Below are positions 21,779 through 33,332 of a stretch of DNA of 64,000 nucleotides, piece by piece. The stretch is taken from NCBI RefSeq assembly GCF_000208745.1, contig NC_030857.1, positions 13,713,906 through 13,777,905 on the forward strand, written 5' to 3'. Positions within the stretch are counted from its first letter, which is position 1. Every line of letters begins with the position of its first letter. Origin of the DNA: Theobroma cacao (Eukaryota > Streptophyta > Magnoliopsida > Malvales > Malvaceae). A program made the position numbers and the translations under genes. The notes under the pieces are model-generated. The model did no database searches. It was not told where the DNA came from and saw nothing but the letters and a program-made list of their open reading frames with translations.

Positions 21779-22185
21779 GTGACTGCTGGAGATTTAGGAA
21801 ACTTGCTGGAAACAAAGGGTGAAATAGGTGAATTTGAACTTCTAGAAAAATATGATCCGTCTTCACTGTGGGAGATCATCACTGAAAGGAAAGAAAAATA
21901 CTCCTCTAAAAGTAATTCAGGTTTGATAATCAATCTACAGATTAGGATACTGCATTACTTTATAGCAGCAAATATTCAAAAGATGAGTGGAAGTCTTAGC
22001 TACATCAGCCTCCAGGATCTTTGGTTGATGGAGCATGCTTTTAATGGAGTGTCTCTAAATCTGGGGAGATTTATGATTGAGAAAATGAGAAGTGCCTGCA
22101 AACTTGATAAGGTCAATCTACCATATGGGAATTTAATTACATCCCTTGTGCAGAAGAAAGGAATATGGGCTAAACGGTATGATAT
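21779..22185 (+). pseudogene. Copia extra 3' ORF, first part (plant-transposon-protein-like)
   Basis: The open frame includes SSLWEIITERKEKY, RILHYFIAANIQKM, SLSYISLQDLWLMEHAFNG and LPYGNLITSLVQKKGIWAKRYD. This pattern (helix, 'LPYG', then a domain end) resembles the domain annotated 'putative plant transposon protein', found as an extra ORF in several plant retrotransposons. It is split in codon D (RYD-MDLVKTKD) by the solo B LTR 22186-24788. Joining over the duplication restores the frame. The true start is lost at the B2 junction. Function is unknown. Confidence 0.72.
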
Positions 22186-23379
22186 TGTCACGACCCAAAT
22201 TTCAGGCCATGACCGGCACATGGGCCCAATGGACATAGTCCACTAAGCCCAAGCAAGCCTATTAATCTGACATGTTCATCATTCCATCATAAATTGCTAA
22301 GTCACATTTCATAACTTAGAATCAAAATAATATTAAACATTGCCACCTCATACTGGCATACCAAACAAGTGTATATACATTGTCTACAACATGTATCTTA
22401 ATAATTTACATTAGGTTTGTCTATACACAACAAAAGAATACTCGACTTCCAACGAAGAGACTCAGACGAATGTATAGCTACTAAATACCGAGACACCTAC
22501 CAAAAGATGGATACAAGTCTACAAGGACACCTCATCCTAGTTACCGGCTGCCTCTTGATCTGAAAACATGAAGTTGAAAACAGTGAGTATAAACCCAGTG
22601 AGTGAACAAGAAGGGAACAAGCATACCATAGGGAATGTTTAACGAAATCATGATGCATTCATTTTTCAAAACAATGCAATTTATGTTAGTTCTTATTAAA
22701 CCCTTCATGTAAACCCCACATGAGAAAAATCACTTATTGAAAAGAGTCCATGCTCAACAAAGGATTTGGAGAGTGAAAACTTTAATAGCATTCATGCGAA
22801 TCAAGTCAAATAAACGACGGGTCCTCGCTGCAACAGAAAGGCATTCTCCCTGCAGCATAGCTGCAGCGAGAATGAATTTTTGTTGCAGCGGCACTTGACT
22901 TAAATTATCATCTACCCGAGGTTTTCTTAACTGGATGAGGGTTTCTCATCAAACCTCCTCATTTTAAACTTAATTCATTTATTCCTTAATGTTGGAAGTC
23001 CATGCTCGACTATGGTACCAAAGAAATGGAAAATAGGGTAGCAACCGAACCAAATGAGGAGAAAAACAGAAAGTTCAATCTTGCTGCAGTGAAATTTTGG
23101 GTTTTAAAACAGAAAGTTTCTCGCTGTAGCGAGAAGCTACAGTAACATTCTCGCCGTAGCGAGATTCTTGACCAGCACCACCCCTCCAAACCAGAGAGTT
23201 TCTCACTGCAGCGAGAATGAATCTTGTTGTAGCGAGAATTAGAACATCAAGAAAAAAGTTTCCTTTTCCTTTAAATCAAAGCCATCCTACTAAAATAACA
23301 AAAGCAACATGTAACACATACAAACTCCCAAATTTCAACAATTCAAATGCTCACATTTTTGCATTACAACCATATACCA

Positions 23380-23406
23380 TATATGTATATATATATATAT
23401 ATATAT
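23380..23406. repeat. TA microsatellite
   Basis: An almost pure (TA)n run with one G, inside LTR B3, just before the hairpin minisatellite. LTR B6 has a TA run near its own minisatellite (55510-55531). Confidence 0.9.
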
Positions 23407-23448
23407 CAATCATCATGTACACCCTCCCATCATCATCATCTCATATGC

Positions 23449-23574
23449 AACGGCTTATGCGCACTCCCACTAGCACATAGCCGGGTCAACAACGGCTTAT
23501 GTGCACTCTCACACGCACATAGCCGGGTCAGCAACGGCTTATGTGCACTCTTACTCGCACATAGCTGGGTCAAT
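23449..23574. repeat. 42-bp x 3 minisatellite with hairpin core (B3)
   Basis: Three units beginning AACGGCTTATG. Each holds an inverted repeat TATGTGC...GCACATA around a loop such as ACTCTCACAC. The outer bases also repeat (GGCTTAT/ATAGCC). Translation gives His- and Ser-rich nonsense frames only. Confidence 0.88.
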
Positions 23575-24793
23575 ATCATTACACAACATTATTCGTATAT
23601 ATATATCAACATAGTGTAGTAGTTCAACCATCCATAACGGCCACATGTCACAACATAAAATCAATTTATCAAAGGCTTGTTCCCAAAGCACTCGTTTTTA
23701 AAGAAAGTTGAATAAAATCATTCAAGTATATAGTGCAAATATGTTTACATTCCCAAAATAATTTTTGAAATGCAAGTCCACTCACCGGTGCTTATTGAGC
23801 CTTTAACCAACTCTAATTTCCCTAATGGTCCAATTGGGACGGTGTGGCTTTGTTGGAACCTATCATCACATTAACATCACAATTATGTTAATTCACATAC
23901 TTATAGAGTCTAAAAGCTTTCTCTTAGCTTACTTCGAATGGCGATTAAATGGCTATCCATTTTCACTATCCTATCATTCTAATGTGAATTAACAATCTCA
24001 ATTACAAAATATTCACAAATCAAATCTCTAGTCATTCTCAACACTAAAATTTCAAATCAAATTTACTACTCACCTTAATAGCTTTAAAACTTTGAAATTC
24101 TTTCCAACAATTCTCCAAACTACTGTAAAGTTTCCTCTTTCTCTCTCTAAAACACCTAACTAGTGAGAGAGAGTATGGAAACAAGATTTTCCAAGGGTTT
24201 TAAAGTGAGAAATGGAAGAGCACAAGGGTTTATGGGAAAGGTGCACTAAAAACATGAAATTTAGAGCTATTTGAGGAAGAATGTGGAGCTTTCTTATCAA
24301 GCTTTCATGGAGGTTGGGAAGCAACATGAAAGAGAAGAAAAAGAAGAAGAAAGCTGCTAGAGAATGTATAAGTTGTTGGAAGAAAGGGATATTTTTAGCC
24401 CAAGCTTATCCACTCCACTTAAATTACCAAAATGCCCCTCCACAAATTAGCTTATTCTCCTCCAATCTTTTATGTAATCTTTTTACTCTTTTGATACTAG
24501 GACAAGGTCCATAATGGTCTAGAAATGTTCGAGTTCGCGAAAACTTAAAATTCTAACCCGAGGTGAAAAGTGACCATTTTGCCTCTACCATGAAAATCAT
24601 CAAAATTTTTGTTTCCTTGTCATTTTACCCATAATTTCATCATTCATTTATGCCTTACGCCTACTTAAGCCATAATATTGTTTAAAATATTACTTTTATG
24701 GGCTTAATAAGGAAATGACGAAATTACCCCTGATTAGGGATATCGCGTGTATTTCTATCTACGAGTCTATAAGGGTCAAGGTCTCACAGATAT

Positions 24794-25816
24794 GGACCTG
24801 GTGAAAACCAAAGACCAAGCCATTTATTATGGAAGCTTAGTTAAGATAGGGTATGTGCTCGATGGAGAGAAGTTTATCAAAACATCTAAAACTGGCCCAA
24901 GAAAATATCACAATATGCGTGCTCAACCTGAAAAAGCTCCTTCTAGATTTTCGAATGAGATGATTTTTAATTTGCTTATGAGGATTTATGGTAAGCTGGC
25001 TGACCAAGGAGTGAAGCTACAAAAAATGGAAGTTAAAATCACTGATTTGGAAAACAAGTTAAAGGAGAAGGAAAACATGGCGTCTGAACTCATGGCTGTA
25101 GACAGTTCTGCCACATCCAGCACTGCACCTGTACAACATGGTGTTGAAGGTTTAGCAGAGCCAGTAGAGAAGTCTGCAAGTTCTGGCACTCAAGTTGAAG
25201 GCTCTACCTACAAGTCTACCAATCTTGTTCTACAAAACTGAGGACTCCCCACAAGGAGTTAAATAGCCAACCAAATCACCCTTTCCTGAACCTCAAAGCA
25301 AAAATGACTCAGAATAAGGGACTGAAGTAGCTGGTGCAGAAATTGAGAAACATTAGGCCTCTTCTCCAAATTCAGAGGAAGTTTCCATTACGGACATTTT
25401 TCATCAAAAGGTTAGAGAGGAACAAGCTGAAAAAGACACTGTCAAGACAGTAACTCAGAAAGATGGTGCAAATTTAAGAAAAGGAAAGAAACCTGCTTCA
25501 ACTCCCAAAATAAAGGCAAAAAATAGGGAAATCAAAAGCCACCACAGCACCACGAACTAAGGCAAAACAACCAACTAAAGGAAGGAAGACTATGGCAACC
25601 AAGACAACTTTTCTCAAAAGAAGAAAGTCTTTCAGATTGGCAGAGAAGTCTTAACTAGTTTCATCCTCTTCTCCTCATAGTCCAGTTCATGTTTCAAAAA
25701 AATCTTCTCCAAAATCCTCTCCTAGAAAATCATCTCTTCTTCGAGAACCCTCTCCGTTTCCTCTTAACCTTTTCTATGGAACTGAATCCTCAACCTCTGC
25801 TTCATCCGATGAGTAG
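24794..25816 (+). pseudogene. Copia extra 3' ORF, second part with basic tail
   Basis: It continues the ORF at 21779-22185: MDLVKTKDQAIYYGSLVKIGYVLDG, a helix/coiled-coil-like KLQKMEVKITDLENKLKEKE, then a Ser/Thr/Ala-rich linker. At about 25235 one extra A compared with the copy at 40599 shifts the frame (VLQN-stop). Further on, more stops and frame changes separate pieces of a Lys/Ser-rich tail (KSSPKSSPRKSS-like in the better copy). The frame ends at TAG 25814-25816. The tail resembles a nuclear or DNA-binding basic region; that is inference. Confidence 0.68.
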
Positions 25817-26648
25817 AATCCCCCTCCTTTGATGTTGACAAAAAGGGGAGTAGTATGGTCCCAAGGGAGCAGAAACTAGAGAATAATGCTTAAAAAATAA
25901 AAAAAAGTTAGGGTAGAGGAACCAAGAACCTAAGAAAGGAAAGAAAGCAGAACCTGGGGTGCATGAAATTATAGAAATAGGAGATAGGAAGCAAAACTAG
26001 TCTTTTGGCATTTTCAGAATACCTTTTAATCAATTATTATTTGTGCATTGATGGCACTTAAACACTCAGCTCTAATTTTGCTATTTATGTGGATGCATAT
26101 GAAACATGAATCCTGATATGTTTATGATATTTAGCTACTGTAAATTAAAGTCTGCTGATGTTTTGATATGTTGACTGTCATAAACAAAATCTGCTGCTAA
26201 TATGATGATATGGATTTACATGCTAATAGATGATGTTTATATAATGTATGATGAGAATAAGTTATAGATGAAGCATATAACATATCAATTGAAACATGAA
26301 TAATGTATACAAAATCTAAAATCAATAAGCTGATTGACAGCTGCTAGAACTTTGATGAAAATTTGACAACACTTACTGTTGAAAATTTAATGACAACTCT
26401 GTTAATACTTACTTGCTGCAAATCACTCTACATTGATGCACATATGTATACTCCAAATGTACAATGTCATCTTCTATGTGACAAGAATAAAATTGACTGA
26501 AACAAAATAAGAAAAATATGCACACACTAAGAGGGAGCTTATACTTAGGGGGAGCAATCCTCAATTCCTACAGAAAACTAAAAAGAATTTAAAATGACAC
26601 TATGCTGTTAATCAAGGAATGCTTTGTCATCATAAAAAAGAGGGAGAT
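25817..26648 (+). other. Copia 3' untranslated interior and polypurine tract
   Basis: No coding seen. It has several purine runs of the AAAAAGGGG/GGGGGAGC kind (25845, 26525-26560). The true polypurine tract AAAAAAGAGGGAGAT stands directly before the LTR start at 26649. Confidence 0.75.
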
Positions 26649-27717
26649 TGTTAGGTCCATTAGTTTTTTATGATAGTAAAACATTCCCATTTATTTTTGT
26701 CTAATTCTTTTATTTGAGTGTACCAAAAATTAATATATGAAATTAATTTCTTAAATCTTCAAAGAGTATTTTTGAAAGAAAAAGAGGGATAAAATCAACA
26801 AGATGTAACTGAATAACAAGGAGGAAGCTTATTGGTGAAACAAAGAAGAACATTGGTTGACCAAATTTCAAATTAGAGAAATGGCAAGTTGAAGAATTTG
26901 AAAAATAGAACCAACTTAGTCAACCAAGTCATTCGACTAAGTGCCCTCTGCCATAATCTACAAACTAGAAACAGAATCAACTTAGTCAACCAAGTTAGTC
27001 GACTAAGAGCTCTCTGTCTGCAATTTGAACCAGAGCACTACAAGACAAATTAACTGCTAGAACTCATCCTCAAGTGTTTCCAACGGATATAAATTGCCAA
27101 ACTGCCATCAGAGTTGAATCTCAAAGTATAAAAGGGTCTTCCAACAATGAGAAACAAGTTTTTTGAAGCCTTGAATGGGATTGGAGCAATAGAAATAAAA
27201 ACTAGAAAACTTTCACTGCACTTGTCTGCACTTTAACGCCTACTCTTTGCATCTATGATTAGCACTCAATTCTATACCAATCAGATCATCCAGTGATCAT
27301 AGGTACTTTCTTTTACCACTTATTCTCGTATACTTAGAGTGAGGGAGTCACTCTAGAGGGTTGTTCAAGCTTGGAAAAGTTGAATGTTATAGGTTGTGGT
27401 TGAGCCTTGGAAAACCACTTTGGGTTTTAGTTTAGCTTGTGAAAAACTAGTGTAAAGGTTGTGGCTGAGCTTGGGAGAAGCCATTGTAAAAGCTTGGTGG
27501 AAGCTTGTGAATTCCACTGTTTCAGTGATTTGGTTTGGAAAATCCTTGGTTAGATAATCAAGGTAGTGGATGTAGGTCTTGGACTGAACCACTATAAATT
27601 GCTATCCATTGTCTACTCTGTTTTTATTTTCTTTGTTCTGAAAATTAGTTCCACACCTTGTCAAGAGCCAAATTGTGCTATTCACCCCCCTTCTAGCACA
27701 TATCAACGGGACCAACA
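26649..27717 (+). repeat. Copia 3' LTR, unit 1 (1069 bp)
   Basis: It starts TGTTAGGTCC after the polypurine tract and ends GGGACCAACA. Unit 2 has the same length at 42183-43251. The right flank CATTAAGCCC is the inside of a family B LTR, so this Copia had inserted into that LTR. The left flank of the element is lost. Confidence 0.92.
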
Positions 27718-28624
27718 CATTAAGCCCAAGCGAGCCTCTTTATGTAGTCTTGTCCATTATTTCATCCATCAAACCTAAAGTCACATTTTGTAATTCTTAA
27801 CGATAGTTACTTTAATAGTGTGCTATCACAATCATATGCTTGCATTTATATTAACCCAAAATAATGTCACCCATTGCCAACTTATAGTGGAATTCATCAA
27901 TCAAAATATACATGTATTGTTCATAACATGAACCTTAGTGATTTACAACATATGAGCATATACACAAGCAAAAAACTCTTGACTACCAGCGGAGTGACCT
28001 TGGGTGAAGGTACAACTACTAAATGCGGTGGTACCTACTAGAAGGCGAATAAAAGAGGACACTTCAATCTAGGTCCCAACTACTTTCGAATTTGAAAACA
28101 TGAAGTTAAAAAGAGTGACTATAAACCCAGTGAGTGAACATAAGAAGGGAACAAGCAAACGACAAGGAAAGTGTAGAAATCATGATTATGTTAAAAACAA
28201 AACAATTTAGTTTAATTTCTTGCTAAAACCCCTGATTTCAAACTTTGATTATTTAATCCCTTAGTGTTGAAGGATCTATGATCAACCATGAAGTTGAAAA
28301 GAGTGAAAACTACAGTAGAATCCAAGCAAGGCAAGCATGGCAGAATGAATCTCGTTGTAGTGAAAGGCATTCTCGCTGCAGCCAAAACAAGGGCTAAGTC
28401 AAGCCCCCAAGAACTTGAGAGTTTCTCGTTGCAGTGAGAATGAAATTTCACTGCAGCGAGAAATAAGGCAATTAAGTTATAAGAATTCTTGTTACAACGA
28501 AAATCCATTCTTGCTGCAATGAAAATCAATTTGGAAGCATTTAACAATTTCAACATTCAGCATTCAATGCAATCACATAATGTTTTCCCTAACCTCTATT
28601 TGGTATGTGTAAACACGTATATAG

Positions 28625-28775
28625 CTCTCGTCTCACCAGCTCATGTGCACTCCCACACTACACATAGCTAGAATCATCATGTGCACTCCCACACTGCACA
28701 AGGCAATATCATCATGTACACTCCATACCACACCATCATCAACATGTGCACTCCCACACTGCACACGCTCGATTG
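28625..28775. repeat. Hairpin minisatellite, B4 unit 1
   Basis: Repeats of CATGTGCACTCCCACACTG with CACAAGGC- or CACACGCTC-type ends. Unit 1 has one more repeat than unit 2 (44163-44262), so the array changed after the duplication. Confidence 0.8.
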
Positions 28776-29392
28776 TAGTTATCACACAACATTAACGTTC
28801 AAGGCATAATATACATATCAACATTATTTAGAAACACATGAATTCATCATATTACATATTTCACAACATAAAAATGTTTCATCAAGGGCTTGTTCTCATG
28901 CAAATTTTAAAGAAAAAATCGATAAAATATTCCAAGTGATTCAATAAAAAATATATGCATTTATCCCAAAACATTTTAATCCAAGTTCACTCACTTGTCT
29001 TTGTGGATTCTTTAATCGACTCCAACTTCCACTAATGCTCCAAGTGGAGATATGGGGTCTTATTAGAACCCTGGTAAATTTGTAGTTGAATTTCTTTTCA
29101 AGAGTTTTCAAGCTATTATGAAAAGTCTATCTTTTTCTCTCTAAAATATCCAGCTAGCCAGATAAAGGATTGACGAAAGACTTTTGAGGGTTTTTTAGGT
29201 GTAGAAGTGAAAGAGCATGAAATCTCCTATGACAAGGTATATAAAAACATAAGATTTAAGGTTACCATGAGAAAATCATGAAGGTTTCAAGAGTAGCCTC
29301 CATGGAAGATGGAAGGTTTGGAATGGAGAAGGGATAGGAAGAAGAAAAAGAAGAAGCTGTTGGAAGTGAGGAGAAAGTGCTAGAAAAATGAG

Positions 29393-29401
29393 ATATTTAT
29401 A
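29393..29401 (-). promoter_or_regulatory. Likely TATA box of LTR B4
   Basis: ATATTTATA on the plus strand, i.e. TATAAATAT in the LTR's direction. The same word stands at the same relative place in five other B LTRs, followed by a pyrimidine-rich leader. Confidence 0.6.
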
Positions 29402-29794
29402 CTTAGGTTTACTAAAGTTCCAACTATCTAAAAAAATGTCATTCAATAGTTAACTTTGCCTTCTTCTTCCATTTAGCTCAAACTTGTTACTCTTTTGACA
29501 CTGAGAAAAGGCCCACAATAGATTAGAGGTACTCGAGTTCATGAAAACTTAGAAATTTACACCCAAGACCTAAAATGATCATTTTGCCCTTATTGTGGAA
29601 ATTATCATTATTTCTACTTTCTTCATTTATTTCATTATTATATACATAATTGATTTATTCCTTAGGCCTACTTAGACCTTAATAATATTAGAAAACCGAC
29701 TTCGAGGAGCTCACCAAAAAAATGACAAAATTACCCTTAATCTGCATCATCGTGTCTACCTCCGCTACATGTTTATGAAGGTTGAGGTTTCACA

Positions 29795-30472
29795 TTACAT
29801 TTCCTAAAAGAATATATATGTTTAGGATTGAGGGTTGTAAAAATTGGAGAAACTTTTCAAAGGCTAAGTTAATGTTCTTTGTGTGTTTAAAGCAAAGAAA
29901 GGACAATTTAAGCTCAAAGGGGTATACTAGGGATAAAAATGTAAATAGGTTAGCTTGAAAGGCTCAATCAATCCAAGGATAGCTCAAGTCATTTCCCTAA
30001 CTAGGTATAGCCTTATGATTTCACCTCAAGGAAGAATTAAACAAATTCTAAAGTTCTAAACATAGTTATAAAATTTTCATTTACATAGACTTTCTCTAAA
30101 GAGACATAATATTTCAATGCAAAAGATGTTGTGCTAAGTATGAAAATTTCATCCGATCATGATGCTAACATTAGACTTCACATGACATTCAAACAATATT
30201 CATGATTACTAAGAGCAAAAGATCAACAAGATAATTAGTTATCATCATTGGGTAGGTAAATCAATTTCATTGGTGCACTAATTATAGCTTAGTTTTCAAC
30301 AATTTCCTAAATTCACTTACTCCTAAATTATCATGATAAACAACTAAACTGAGCTTCAAAGCATAAACATAAAAATTTAAAAACTTCCCCCTAAACTTAA
30401 AGTGAACATTGTCCCTAATGTAATGAAAAGTAAGGAAAAGAAAATACTCCCCTAAACCATAGCTACACCCTA
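29795..30472 (-). other. Athila-like element, 3' untranslated part
   Basis: No coding. In the element's direction it follows the acidic-tail ORF with ATGTTCACTTTAAGTTTAGG and a GGGGGAAG purine run, the phrase commonly seen after the last ORF of Athila-like elements. Its LTR would follow but is replaced by LTR B4. Confidence 0.6.
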
Positions 30473-31495
30473 CTAGTCATCATCATCATCTTCCTTAAAA
30501 TCATCATCCAAATTGGAATCTGTGGGCAATGAAGGAAAAGTATACATGTCTATCCCAATATACTCTCATCATTGGCTCAATTGCTCAATTCTACCTCTCT
30601 TGGCAATGCAGATGACAATCAATTCCCTCCATCCATTGAGTTACTTACGAGTTAGAGCTCTCTTTGGAGGTTGTGGAGTAGCTTGAGAATAACTACCAGC
30701 CATTATTGTGGACTCTTTTAATCATCGTAGAATTTCCATGGTGATTGGAATTTTAGGTTGCTACAACTATTGACTATCACTCCATCATACACTAGCTTTC
30801 CCACATAAAGCAGTTATCAAAGAAGGAAATTTGATGCCATCTCATTCGGTTTGGCTTATTTGAAGTATAGCATGAGAGATAACTTTTTCGATGTCAAATA
30901 GATTTATGAATCATAATAGCATAGATCAGAATTGCTCAATCCTTGGTAACATCACTAATGTGGGTAGATAGGAGCAAGCTTGTCACCATAAAATGGAACC
31001 ATACTTTCAGCTCCTTTTTCATGGCACGTCATTTGAATGAGACAAGCTCTGCCTGAGACATTTCCACTGGGCTCCTTCAACATAGAGTTCCAAGATGATC
31101 GCATAACAATCTTGATGATCCCCCAAATATTGCTCATATTCAACATTCTCCTGGTTTAGAGTTTCAAAAAATTCGTTGATGGCTTGATTGTGGAATGGTA
31201 CCTATTTGCCTCGTCCAAAAGCAACAAAATCAACATGCTCAAATACATTTACATAGAACTCCCTTACCACTAGCACAACCGCGGCCTTAGATTGGTCACA
31301 AAATCACTACCAATGTCATTCGTTGATCATCTTATGTATCTCCTCATAATGGATTATAGGAATATTTAACCCTTGTTCAGGAATGAGCACTTTGTTAATT
31401 AATGAAGTATAATATGTTGTTGAAGCATCAGTTGAGACGAACTTTGTTCTATCAAATGTGCCACTTGAACTTGGTTTTGAATGCTTAAGTGCCAT
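30473..31495 (-). pseudogene. Athila-like ORF downstream of pol, unit 1
   Basis: The start is ATG 31495-31493 (MALKHSKPSSSGTFDRTKFVS). Recognisable pieces: FDRTKFVSTDAS, VVLVVREFYVNVFEHVDFVAFGRGK, VEGAQWKC, VTKD-stop-AILIYAI, NRMASNFL. This is the layout of the 'putative plant transposon protein' ORF of Athila-like elements (VREFYAN, VRGK, VTKDRAILLY in intact relatives). The end is strongly acidic: SNLDDDFKEDDDDD, stop at 30473-30475. About 340 codons with many stops. The role is unknown even in intact relatives. Confidence 0.78.
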
Positions 31496-32825
31496 TACTA
31501 TAGAAATTCAAATAAACACCAACCAAGACCAAAGCTTACCAAAATAAAAAGAGTTCAGTTATTTCCAAAATCTAAAAAAAATTACCATAAAATATAATAG
31601 GTATGTAAAAGAAACCAAACCAAATTATTTCAGCATAGATTATTTCCACAACCACCAAGTGTGTAGATATCATAGTCTAATTGTTTCCCAAACCAAAACT
31701 GCAACGACTATGATATGCCTATCATCCACCAAGCAACTGCCTACCAACTCACACCATAGCAACAAAACATATGCATTTGCAGCATAGAAAAATTCTATGA
31801 ACCCAACCCATAATCAACAAGAATTTCACTATAATCACCAAAAATTAAACATAAATTTGCCTAACTCAAAGCATGGCTAAGAAGAAAATATTCATACCTA
31901 TCATCAACCACATACAAGTTACGCATTCACTATGTAAAATCTATGCAATCTCACAATGGAAATACTATCAACAAAAAAAATCTCAAACTAATGAAAATTG
32001 ATGAAGAACACTTACCTGATTGAATACATGGAAAAGTGAAAGAACGGTGAATGATTATCTTGTGAATGGAATTAATTCAAAAACTTAGATTTTAAAAGCC
32101 CAAGTGAGTAAGGAATATGGATGTAGGAATTTTGAAAAGGGAAAAGGAAGAGAGGTTGTTTGGGTAGGGCATTATGGAAGAGGATGAAAAAAATGAAAAC
32201 AAAATAGGTATTTAAATAGGGTTGTGGCTAGGCCTCGACCTAGTGCTGCAACTCTCATTTTGAGAGTTGTGGCTTTCACCTGTTTACACCCAAAACAGTA
32301 CACTTCAAGTTTCAATGTTACAAGGCTCAATGATTCTATTTCAAACTATTTTAGTTTCCTGATTCCAACACTTGGACTCTTAATATAAGGCCTACAGTGC
32401 TCTAGAACTCGATTTTAAGCAACTTGTTCTTAATATGCCAATGCCATGACTCTGAGTAGTGAGGGTCAAGGCACTCAAGCTCTGTATTTTAGAGACTATG
32501 TCTCATGCTTCCAAGGCTGCGGCTCTTAATGTAAGGATCGAGGTCGTGACTCTTTTTTTTTTAATAGTATCACCTTACTTTACTGTATTCCTAAGGCTTG
32601 CAAAATCAAACATAGAATAGTTAGATTGAAAGTGAAACGTAAAATGATAAGCAAAAAATTGTAAATAACACTAAAACTAAAAATAAATTCTAAAGTAAAC
32701 TTGGTTGAGAAACTTAGGTTCCCTCCTAAGAAGCGCTTCCTTTATAGTCATTAGCTGGAATTTCTTGGGGCTCATTTGGGGTCTGAGGGGTGGATGAAGG
32801 ATCGTTGATAATCAATATTTCTTCC
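31496..32825 (-). other. Spacer between pol and the downstream ORF, Athila-like element
   Basis: About 1.3 kb of AT-rich DNA with a T-run near 32555. No ORF, RNA or repeat is recognised. The GTTGTGGCTAGGCCTCGACC stretch near 32222 is present in both duplication units only. Confidence 0.5.
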
Positions 32826-32937
32826 TCAGCAATGCTTCAATAGTTGCCCATTCACCTTAAATGTCTCATTTGTCAACGCATCAACTATTTCCACTACTCC
32901 ATGTGGAAACACCTTAGATACAATCAAGGGCTTCAGC
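32826..32937 (-). pseudogene. pol: Athila-like integrase, last exon-like piece of pol (unit 1)
   Basis: The minus strand reads LKPLIVSKVFPHGVVEIVD and TFKVNGQLLKHC, then TGA at 32826. VFPHG-VEI and FKVNGQRLKHY are the signature C-terminal words of Gypsy (Athila/Tat) integrases. The chain continues from 34848-35089 across the inserted LTR B5. Confidence 0.85.
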
Positions 32938-33323
32938 TATGAGACCTCAACCTCTATAGGCCGTAACTAGGTGTAGACGCAATAACACGGGCCAAAGGTA
33001 ATTTCATCATTTCTCATTGTGAGCCCCTGGAAGTAGGCTTTTAGACATTATTTAGGTCTAAGTAAGCCTAAGGAATAAATGAATGAGGGTAAAATAAATG
33101 AAGAAGATATAAATATTGATAATTTCCACGATAGGGGTAAAATGGTCATTTTACACCTCGAGCCTAAATTTTTAAGTTTTCATTAACTTGAGTACTGTTA
33201 GACTATTATGGACTTTGTCTCAATGTTAAAGGAGTAAAAAGAGTGCATAAAGGAAAGAAGGAAGACAAGTGGCCTTCTTAATGGCATTATTGTAAATTGA
33301 ATGAAAATTGGATAAACTTTAAC

Positions 33324-33332
33324 TATAAATAT
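33324..33332 (+). promoter_or_regulatory. Likely TATA box of LTR B5 (unit 1)
   Basis: TATAAATAT, followed after about 30 bp by a CT-rich leader (TTCTTCTTCCTC). Conserved among B LTRs. Confidence 0.6.

Larger units (their letters stand above)
22186..24788 (-). mobile_element. Solo LTR, family B (B3), 2603 bp
   Basis: It starts TGTCACGACC and ends GTCTCACA. The 5-bp duplication GATAT is exact at 22181-22185 and 24789-24793. No internal region is present, so it is a solo LTR left by LTR-LTR recombination. It is the longest B LTR here and the best reference. It holds CTGCAG palindromes (about 22820-23240), a TA microsatellite (23380-23406) and a 42-bp x 3 minisatellite (23449-23574). The position of the usual TATA box is mutated (GGGATATTTTTAG near 24387). 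Confidence 0.93.
27718..29794 (-). repeat. Family B LTR, partial (B4, unit 1)
   Basis: It runs from TTAAGCCCAAGCGAGCC to GAGGTTTCACA. The first roughly 70 bp of a B LTR (TGTCACGACC...) are missing at the Copia boundary. It contains CTGCAG palindromes (28340-28510) and the GTGCACTCCCACACTGCAC minisatellite (28625-28775). TTACA follows the terminus and would be the target duplication. Confidence 0.88.

Noticed and set aside
23449..23574. Regular repeats that could be taken for a CRISPR array
   Set aside because: The units follow each other without unique spacers, and the same array type recurs inside every family B LTR of a plant genome.
24281..24514. Lys-rich ORFs near the B LTR TATA zone (24281-24514, 59001-59231, 61415-61609)
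   Set aside because: They are antisense to the LTR leader; the Lys run is the CTT-rich tract read backwards, and lengths and starts differ.
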